Both the position numbers and the translations under genes were made by a program. Below the pieces are notes generated by a model that was not told where the DNA came from, did not search any database, and saw only the letters and a list, made by a program, of their open reading frames with translations. DNA of 5,935 bases from Halanaerobiaceae bacterium (GTDB lineage: Bacteria; Bacillota_F; Halanaerobiia; Halanaerobiales; CSSED10-376): assembly GCA_003557445.1 (NCBI GenBank), contig PWOK01000066.1:1-5935 (forward strand). Reading direction: 5' to 3'. Within the stretch, counting starts at the first letter, position 1. The number at the start of each line of letters is the position of its first letter. This document shows, in pieces, positions 1-5,935 of this stretch.

Positions 1-134
1 AAACCCAGTCCACTGAGCAGGGTATTGGCCTCAACAATCTTTTCCAGTGCTTCGGTTACAGCATTAGCTTCTACAGCTCTTTTTGCTGAAAGACCATATT
101 CCATTAATATTTCAAAACACAATTGAGCAAGATC
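1..134 (-). pseudogene. gldA: Glycerol dehydrogenase fragment, 5'-truncated (N-terminal half missing)
   Basis: This 44-codon open stretch runs off the left edge. It reads DLAQLCFEILMEYG, then a segment containing AKRAVEANAVTEALEKIVEA, then NTLLSGLGF. This resembles the middle of iron/zinc-type NAD-dependent glycerol dehydrogenases, where the family has LCYxTLLEYG, VTPALExIVEANT and LSGLGFESGG about 200 residues into a protein of about 365. Upstream on the minus strand the frame closes at once with a TAA at 135-137, and the codons before it show no GldA similarity, so the NAD-binding N-terminal domain is absent. There is no ribosome binding site or plausible ATG start; the only ATG (complement of 94-96) lies inside the conserved helix. 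The mgtE stop is only about 14 bp away on the same strand and in another frame. The family assignment is by eye from memory of the motif. Inferred: a deletion remnant. Whether the 3' part is intact cannot be seen here. Confidence 0.72.
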
Positions 135-148
135 TTAATATTTTATAA

Positions 149-1513
149 TCATATTATATAAACAATAAACAAAGTACTTAAACCAAGATAGATTGTCACA
201 CCTGTTATATCGGTTATAGTTGTTAAAACAGGACCTGTCATTAAAGCAGGATCCCTGCCAAATCTTTTGATAATAAAGGGCATTGTTCCTCCAATTATTC
301 CTGCAACTAAAACATTTACACCAAGAGCTGTTCCGGCAACAAAAGCCAGTATTATATTTTTCTGAAATACAAAAGCAAGTATTGCAAAAATTATTCCCAG
401 TACAAGGCCATTTACCAAACCAATTTTTAATTCTTTTTTAAGCGATCTGAAAACATCTCTCAATTGAGCTTCTTCCAGAGCAAGGCTTCTAATGGAAACT
501 GAAAGAGCCTGAATTCCAACATTACCTCCCATATCTGTAATCATGGGTAAAAAGGCTGCCAGTATCGCAATTGAAGCAATAGTATTTTCAAAAGAACTAA
601 TAACTGTAACTGCACCTAAATTTAAAAATATATTGGCTGCCATCCATGGTAATCTTAATTTGATAGATTCTTTTGGTCTGGTAAAAAAAGATTCTTCCCC
701 GGAAGAACCTGAAAATACAACAATATCTTCAGCTATCTCTTCTGATAATAGGTTAACAGCTTCCTCCAGAGTAATTACTCCTGTAAGAATATTCTTTTCA
801 TCTATTACAGGAAGCATTTTAAATCTCCTGGTTCTGAGTTTGTGAGCTATTTCAAGGGCATTATCATCCACTCTGGCTGTGTGAATATTGGTTTTCATTA
901 TATCTTTAACCTTTTTTGTCTTTGTGGCAAACAATAAATCTTTTAAAGATATTAAACCACTTAATTTGCCTGTTTTTTCTGTAATAAAAACATAATCTGT
1001 ATGTTCAATCTCAGGGGGAGAGTCTTTTACTTTTTTTATAGTTTCTTCTACAGATGTATCTTCCTCTACAGAAAGATAATCCTGTTCCATATGTGCTCCA
1101 ACCAGATCTTCAGAAAACATGGCCAGTTCTTGAACATCTCTTTTTTCCTGTTCAGTTAGAGAACCCAAAATTAAATCTTTTTTTTCTTCTGTTATATGAA
1201 CAAGAAAATCAGTTAATTCATCCCCTGTCATTTCTTTTACCATATGTATTAGTTTTTCTTCATTTATTAACATAATTAAATTACCTGAAAATTCTTCAGG
1301 GAATTCATTTAGTACATCTGCTGCTCTTTCCGGATCCATTAATTCCAGAAAAGAAATTATTTTGTCAAGGGGAAAATCCCCCAGAATACCGGTCAATCTA
1401 AACGGTGATAGTTTTTTAGCAATCTTTACTGCTTCCTCTATATTGTCCTGTTCTATTAATTTGATTATTTCTTCCGATTTCTCATATATTTTTTCATTAT
1501 TTATCAGTATAAT
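149..1513 (-). CDS. mgtE: Magnesium transporter MgtE (CBS-domain Mg2+ channel)
   Basis: This is a membrane Mg2+ channel of the MgtE family, which works as a dimer and is gated by Mg2+ binding to its cytoplasmic domains. About 454 residues are predicted, close to the usual 450. In order there are an acidic helical N-domain (about residues 10-130), a CBS pair (about 135-265; LSGLISLKDLL and LTGVITLEEAV end the two repeats), a linking helix, and about five membrane segments (about 290-454). Family signatures are visible in MITDMGGNVGIQA, in KRFGRDPALMTGP and in TTITDITG, whose Asp matches the pore Asp of characterised MgtE. The start is unusual. The frame is open back to a GTG at 1568-1570, but that codon has no ribosome binding site and lies in the promoter spacer. 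The real ribosome binding site (AAAAGGAGG, 1519-1527) is followed in frame by ATT, ATT, ATA and CTG. I chose ATT at 1511-1513 for its 5-base spacing; ATA at 1508-1510 is as likely. No terminator is visible after the stop. Confidence 0.93.
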   Translation of the reverse strand: MILINNEKIYEKSEEIIKLIEQDNIEEAVKIAKKLSPFRLTGILGDFPLDKIISFLELMDPERAADVLNEFPEEFSGNLIMLINEEKLIHMVKEMTGDELTDFLVHITEEKKDLILGSLTEQEKRDVQELAMFSEDLVGAHMEQDYLSVEEDTSVEETIKKVKDSPPEIEHTDYVFITEKTGKLSGLISLKDLLFATKTKKVKDIMKTNIHTARVDDNALEIAHKLRTRRFKMLPVIDEKNILTGVITLEEAVNLLSEEIAEDIVVFSGSSGEESFFTRPKESIKLRLPWMAANIFLNLGAVTVISSFENTIASIAILAAFLPMITDMGGNVGIQALSVSIRSLALEEAQLRDVFRSLKKELKIGLVNGLVLGIIFAILAFVFQKNIILAFVAGTALGVNVLVAGIIGGTMPFIIKRFGRDPALMTGPVLTTITDITGVTIYLGLSTLFIVYII

Positions 1514-1518
1514 AATCG

Positions 1519-1527
1519 CCTCCTTTT
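1519..1527 (-). promoter_or_regulatory. Ribosome binding site of mgtE (AAAAGGAGG), decides the start
   Basis: On the minus strand AAAAGGAGG is a near-perfect anti-16S match. It lies inside the long open frame, 43-51 bases downstream of the upstream GTG. No ATG, GTG or TTG in the mgtE frame lies within initiation distance. The in-frame codons at spacings of 2, 5, 8 and 11 bases are ATT, ATT, ATA and CTG. Confidence 0.8.
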
Positions 1528-1556
1528 CGAAAAATAATAAATATTGTTTTTTTTTT

Positions 1557-1585
1557 ATTATATCAATCACTTTTTAACAAGTAAA
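1557..1585 (-). promoter_or_regulatory. Sigma-A-type promoter for mgtE
   Basis: The minus strand has TTTACT (1580-1585), a 17-base spacer and a perfect TATAAT (1557-1562). Transcription would begin near 1550, about 23 bases before the mgtE ribosome binding site. The spacer contains the GTG that would otherwise be taken as the mgtE start, so that codon would not be in the mRNA. The -35 box begins six bases beyond the T-run of the metA terminator. There is no room for an M-box magnesium riboswitch in the short leader. Confidence 0.72.
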
Positions 1586-1590
1586 GATTT

Positions 1591-1631
1591 AAAAAAATAA
1601 AAACCTTTGCTTATATTAAAATAAACAAAGG
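1591..1631 (-). terminator. Intrinsic terminator of the metY-metA operon
   Basis: On the minus strand CCTTTGTTTAT (1621-1631) pairs with ATAAGCAAAGG (1604-1614) around the loop TTTAAT. This gives an 11-bp stem with one T-G wobble. It is followed by TTTTTATTTTTTT (1591-1603). It lies 26 bases past the metA stop and isolates mgtE from the methionine operon. Confidence 0.87.
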
Positions 1632-1656
1632 CAAAAGATTTTTAAAGAAATATATA

Positions 1657-2583
1657 TTAATCTAAACTTTTCAGTTCATTTAAATCATATGGTGTTTCCT
1701 GGTAAACACAATAATTTAACCAGTTTCCAAATAATAAATTAGCATGTCCCCTCCATTTAACTACAGGATCTTTTTCTGGATTGTTTTCTGGAAAATAATT
1801 TTCAGGTAGGCTCACATCAAATCCTTTCTTTTTATCCCTTATATATTCCCTCTTTAAAGTCAGGGCATCATACTCTGAATGTCCTGTAACAAAAATCTGT
1901 CTCCCCTCAGGTCTTGCTGCAATATAAACACCGGCTTCATCTGATTCTGACAATAATTCCAGTTCTTTTTCATTTTCAATATCAGCTCTTTTTATTCCAG
2001 TATATCTTGAATGAGGGGCATAGAATAAATCATCAAAACCTCTTAATAAACTTTTGTGTTTCTTACAGATTCTATGAGAATAAATACCTGATAATTTTTG
2101 ATCAAGGGGATATTTATCTATCCCATAATGATAATACAAACCAGCCTGAGCACCCCAGCATATATGCAGTGATGAAAATACATTTTTCTTACTCCACTCC
2201 ATAATAGTTTTTAACTCCTGCCAGTAATCAACTTCCTTAAATTCAAGATGTTCTACAGGGGCTCCTGTGATAATCAATCCATCATATTTATTATCTTTAA
2301 TTTCTGAGAAGATTTTATAAAACTTTATCATATGAGCCTCTGAAGTGTTTTTAGATTCATGTGTTTCTGGATGTAATAAATCTATTTCTACCTGTAAAGG
2401 AGAATTACTTAGTAAACGTAAAATTTGAGTTTCAGTAATAATTTTTGTGGGCATTAAATTTAAAAATAATATTTTTAATGCTCTTATATCCTGACTTAAT
2501 GCCCTTTCTTCAGGCATCACAAATATATTTTCATTTTTTAATATATCTGATGCCGGCAATTCATCAGGAATCTTAATCGGCAT
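1657..2583 (-). CDS. metA: Homoserine O-acetyltransferase, MetA/HTS family
   Basis: This cytoplasmic enzyme acylates homoserine, the first step committed to methionine. It has 308 residues, the usual MetA length, and it numbers almost one-for-one with the E. coli enzyme. The catalytic Cys is C142 ([10 protein letters not shown]), and H235 and E237 are in FVTGHSEYD; the TGAP segment is at 106-109. The donor-selecting residue is E111 (GAPVEHLEF). In this family Glu at 111 goes with acetyl-CoA and Gly with succinyl-CoA, so the product should be O-acetylhomoserine even though databases often name the family homoserine O-succinyltransferase. That fits the gene upstream, metY, which uses O-acetylhomoserine. 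The ATG at 2581-2583 has a strong ribosome binding site, AAGGAGG (2592-2598), 8 bases upstream. It lies 50 bases after metY with no terminator between, so both genes should share the SAM riboswitch. No defect is seen. Confidence 0.95.
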   Translation of the reverse strand: MPIKIPDELPASDILKNENIFVMPEERALSQDIRALKILFLNLMPTKIITETQILRLLSNSPLQVEIDLLHPETHESKNTSEAHMIKFYKIFSEIKDNKYDGLIITGAPVEHLEFKEVDYWQELKTIMEWSKKNVFSSLHICWGAQAGLYYHYGIDKYPLDQKLSGIYSHRICKKHKSLLRGFDDLFYAPHSRYTGIKRADIENEKELELLSESDEAGVYIAARPEGRQIFVTGHSEYDALTLKREYIRDKKKGFDVSLPENYFPENNPEKDPVVKWRGHANLLFGNWLNYCVYQETPYDLNELKSLD

Positions 2584-2633
2584 AATTATAACCTCCTTAA
2601 TTTGATATCTTACTTAAATATTAACATAAAAAT

Positions 2634-4109
<1,476 letters not shown>

Positions 4110-4139
4110 CTATTAAATTGTATTTAAATAGTTTTTAAT

Positions 4140-4168
4140 ATATTATCATATATTTTTTCTCTTGTCAA
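4140..4168 (-). promoter_or_regulatory. Sigma-A-type promoter of the metY-metA operon
   Basis: The minus strand has a perfect TTGACA (4163-4168), a 17-base spacer and TAATAT (4140-4145), which matches 4 of 6 of the -10 consensus. The start of transcription is expected near 4133, about 30 bases before helix P1 of the riboswitch. The strong -35 suits a leader controlled mainly by attenuation. Confidence 0.75.
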
Positions 4169-4204
4169 CTAATCCGATAAATTAATGTGTGATTAAAAAT
4201 ATTA

Positions 4205-4233
4205 TTTACTTCTATTGTGTTTTCTGGTAAAAT
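4205..4233 (+). promoter_or_regulatory. Sigma-A-type promoter of the Crp/Fnr-family gene
   Basis: The plus strand has TTTACT (4205-4210), a 17-base spacer and TAAAAT (4228-4233), 5 of 6 of the -10 consensus. Transcription would start near 4240, giving a very short leader of about 16 bases that begins at the ribosome binding site. Its -35 box lies 36 bases from the divergent metY -35 box, so a regulator bound between them could affect both. Confidence 0.65.
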
Positions 4234-4255
4234 TAAATTATAGGAGATGGTCTAT

Positions 4256-4918
4256 ATGAATAATAATTTATCCTGTTTTTATTTATTTGAAGACTTTAAA
4301 AAAACAGAACAGGAAAAAGTTTATGATATTATTAAAATCAAAAAAATCAAAAAAAATGATATTCTTTTTCTTGAACAACAAGAAGGAGGAAGTTTTTACT
4401 TAATATTTGAAGGTTTAATTAAAATATATAAAACAGATATTGAAGGTAAGGAAAACATTTTGGCTTTACTTGGTAAAGGTGATTTTTTTGGTGAAATGGC
4501 TTTATTTAATAATAATAATGAACGTTCTGCTTCAGCCCGTGCTCTTCAGGATTCCTTACTGGGAGTTATTAAAAAAAACAAAATCAAACAACTGATTAGC
4601 AATAACCCTGAAATTGCCTTAAAAATTATTACAACTTTATCAAACAGGCTCAAAAAAGCCAATCAGCAAATACAGGATTTATCGTTTAAAAGTGTTGAAC
4701 AAAGGATAAATTCAGTTTTAATAAATTTAAAGAAACAATATGGTGAAAAAACAAAACAGGGTATTTTGATATCTAAAAGAATCACTCATCAAGAGCTGGC
4801 AAGCCTGGCAGGAACTACCAGAGGAACCACCACCAAGATATTAAATAAGATGAAAGACAATAATGAACTATACACAAAAAAAGGTTATATTTATTTAACA
4901 GCAGATAAATTTAAATAA
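4256..4918 (+). CDS. Crp/Fnr-family transcriptional regulator
   Basis: This is a 220-residue DNA-binding regulator with a cyclic-nucleotide-binding-like beta-roll (about 8-115), a dimerisation helix (about 118-145) and a winged helix-turn-helix (about 170-218). The effector loop GEMALFNNNNERSASARA keeps the Glu80 and Arg90-Ser91 spacing of CRP's phosphate-binding cassette. By eye alignment, CRP's adenine-contacting Thr127 and Ser128 are replaced by Ala135 and Asn136, so cAMP is not assured as ligand. The helix-turn-helix ITHQELASLAGTTRGTTTKIL aligns with CRP; Arg180 is kept as R189, Glu181 is G190 and Arg185 is K194. There is one Cys near the N-terminus (Cys7) and no cluster, so it is not an Fe-S Fnr. 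I chose the ATG at 4256-4258, 9 bases after AGGAG (4242-4246); the in-frame ATG at 4247 abuts that site. It is divergent from the met operon. Target genes cannot be read from the sequence. Confidence 0.93.
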   Translation: MNNNLSCFYLFEDFKKTEQEKVYDIIKIKKIKKNDILFLEQQEGGSFYLIFEGLIKIYKTDIEGKENILALLGKGDFFGEMALFNNNNERSASARALQDSLLGVIKKNKIKQLISNNPEIALKIITTLSNRLKKANQQIQDLSFKSVEQRINSVLINLKKQYGEKTKQGILISKRITHQELASLAGTTRGTTTKILNKMKDNNELYTKKGYIYLTADKFK

Positions 4919-4919
4919 A

Positions 4920-4949
4920 GAAATACCGGAAAATTAATTCCGGTATTTC
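4920..4949. terminator. Bidirectional terminator between convergent genes
   Basis: GAAATACCGGAA (4920-4931) and TTCCGGTATTTC (4938-4949) form a perfect 12-bp stem with a 6-base loop, one base after the regulator's stop codon. The 3' side is T-rich within the stem on the plus strand (TATTTCTATT). On the minus strand it is followed by TTTATTTAAATTT. The hairpin can serve both the regulator and the convergent lipoprotein gene, which ends at 4983. Confidence 0.82.
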
Positions 4950-4982
4950 TATTATGAGTATGAGAATTGCTATTTTTTGTTT

Positions 4983-5891
4983 TTACTTAACAACTATATT
5001 CTCCTCTATGTTTACAACAATACCTGAACCTGTTTCCACTATCTCAATTTCAATATCCTCTTCTGTCTCCGCTATTATATTACCATCTTTATCTTCAACA
5101 TAGGCTGAAATGTAATATATTCCTGTTTCCAGACCTCTAAGTTTAAAAGCGCCTTCAGCTCTATCATCCATTTCTTCTATTGTAGCTACAGTTGAACCAA
5201 TAATTTCATCTGCTTCATTTTTGACATCAATTATAACATCATTATCTGTAATTGGTTCTTGATCCTGATCAACTACTCTCCCCTCAACATCAGCAGTTTC
5301 CTGCTTATTAATAGTATTTATGGCCTCTGGACTTAAAATATATCCAAATGGTGCCTGTTCAGGCATATTCTTTAAAATTTCTCTAACATCAAAATCAAGT
5401 AATATCTCTGAAATAGTTCCTTCTTCTATCATAAATTCATAGTCAATTTTCAGTCCGGTCTGCTGACCACTGGGTATAAATAGGTTGTCCTTTTCTCTTC
5501 CCTCATATTCTCCTTTATAACTAACATAAGAATCTCCTATTTGTCCTTCTATACCCTGAACATCCTCTTTAGCAGATAGAATTAATCTTATTTGTTCATA
5601 AACACCTTCCTGCAGTTCTTCCTGTCCAATAAGTTCTTCATCAAATCTCAATTCTAATAAATTCACAGTTTTTGTCCCACCATCAAAATCAGTAAACTCC
5701 TGCCAATCTGTGTCATCTCCTTTTACCTCTATTCTGTCAAGAGTTATAACCACTTCATCTATTTCATTTACAGGTGCATCAGCTACAGACAAAGCCAACT
5801 CTCCGGAGTCTCCATCCAAAAGATCATTAATTTCACAACCAACAACAAAAACCATAGTCAATATAGTTAACAAAACCAAATATTTTTTCAT
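4983..5891 (-). CDS. Secreted DUF4382-type lipoprotein with C-terminal beta-sandwich-like domain
   Basis: This is a predicted cell-surface lipoprotein of 302 residues and unknown function. The N-terminus is a lipoprotein signal peptide: MKKY, a hydrophobic run, then the lipobox VVGC with Cys19 as the lipidated residue. Residues about 28-190 match the DUF4382 pattern by eye: GELALSVADAPV, then VVITLDRIEVKG, a Trp in DTDWQEF, VNLLEL, and GVYEQIRLIL. Residues about 200-300 (VEGRVVDQDQEPI to GLETGIYYISAYVED) look like a carboxypeptidase-regulatory-like or Cna-B-like beta-sandwich. My hand count of the mature part gives about 73 Asp plus Glu against 20 Lys plus Arg, so it is strongly acidic. The ATG at 5889-5891 is chosen because the G-rich site AAAGGGGGG (5900-5908) lies 8 bases upstream; the TTG at 5895-5897 is only 2 bases away from it. 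It appears monocistronic. A role in adhesion or ion binding would be speculation. Confidence 0.88.
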   Translation of the reverse strand: MKKYLVLLTILTMVFVVGCEINDLLDGDSGELALSVADAPVNEIDEVVITLDRIEVKGDDTDWQEFTDFDGGTKTVNLLELRFDEELIGQEELQEGVYEQIRLILSAKEDVQGIEGQIGDSYVSYKGEYEGREKDNLFIPSGQQTGLKIDYEFMIEEGTISEILLDFDVREILKNMPEQAPFGYILSPEAINTINKQETADVEGRVVDQDQEPITDNDVIIDVKNEADEIIGSTVATIEEMDDRAEGAFKLRGLETGIYYISAYVEDKDGNIIAETEEDIEIEIVETGSGIVVNIEENIVVK

Positions 5892-5920
5892 TTTCAATAC
5901 CCCCCTTTAAATTAAGTTCA

Positions 5921-5926
5921 ATTATA
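5921..5926 (-). promoter_or_regulatory. Candidate -10 box of the lipoprotein gene
   Basis: A perfect TATAAT on the minus strand would place the transcription start near 5914, a few bases before the ribosome binding site AAAGGGGGG (5900-5908). The -35 box would lie beyond the right edge, so this rests on the -10 box alone. Confidence 0.45.
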
Positions 5927-5935
5927 TTATTGCAT

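Noticed and set aside
144..158. Perfect AT-only inverted repeat TATAAT-CAT-ATTATA over the mgtE stop codon
   Set aside because: It has no G-C pairs in the arms and no following T-run, so it is too weak for a terminator; such dyads are frequent by chance in AT-rich DNA.
543..845. 100-codon open frame on the plus strand inside mgtE
   Set aside because: It lies wholly opposite the conserved CBS and membrane segments of mgtE; I saw no convincing start signal and recognise no domain. The other antisense frames in mgtE, metA, metY and the lipoprotein gene were rejected for the same reason.
1514..1570. N-terminal extension of MgtE from the GTG at 1568-1570
   Set aside because: The GTG has no ribosome binding site, falls in the spacer of a good promoter, and encodes a Lys/Phe-rich stretch not expected in MgtE.
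4121..4130. Palindrome TATTTAAATA in the metY leader
   Set aside because: It is ten A/T bases only, downstream of the predicted transcription start, with no second copy or operator-like context.

Overview
The window looks like a low-GC, Gram-positive-type bacterial chromosome (Bacillota). The evidence is its AT-rich composition with long A/T runs, strong AGGAGG-type ribosome binding sites, near-consensus sigma-A promoters, a transcription-terminating SAM-I (S-box) riboswitch and a lipobox lipoprotein. The secreted lipoprotein is extremely acidic, which would suit a halophilic anaerobe such as the Halanaerobiales. That placement is an inference from style, not a proof.

Layout from left to right. 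At positions 1-134 (minus strand) there is a piece of a glycerol dehydrogenase (GldA) reading frame without its N-terminal half, cut off by a stop codon just after the end of the next gene. Positions 149-1513 (minus) hold mgtE, a CBS-domain magnesium transporter. Its promoter and ribosome binding site imply that translation begins at a non-standard codon (ATT, ATA or possibly CTG). Positions 1657-3914 (minus) hold a two-gene methionine operon, metY then metA. It is preceded by a SAM-I riboswitch (3997-4103) with its terminator (3952-3982) and a strong promoter (4140-4168), and is closed by an intrinsic terminator (1591-1631). Positions 4256-4918 (plus) hold a Crp/Fnr-family regulator transcribed divergently from the methionine operon. 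A 12-bp hairpin at 4920-4949 separates it from the convergent gene at 4983-5891 (minus), a DUF4382-type lipoprotein whose -10 box lies at the right edge.

How the genes work together. MetA activates homoserine with an acyl group, and residue Glu111 predicts acetyl-CoA as donor. MetY then replaces the acetyl group with sulfide to give homocysteine. When S-adenosylmethionine is plentiful the riboswitch should stop transcription before metY and so silence both genes. mgtE has its own promoter packed against the operon terminator. The Crp/Fnr regulator and the lipoprotein have no obvious functional link to methionine synthesis. The only gap between genes longer than 300 bases (3915-4255) is fully used by the riboswitch, the terminator and two divergent promoters.

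I found no CRISPR array, tRNA, rRNA, insertion sequence or clear novel multi-gene system. The points most worth a second look are the mgtE start codon, the truncated gldA and the ligand of the Crp-like protein.
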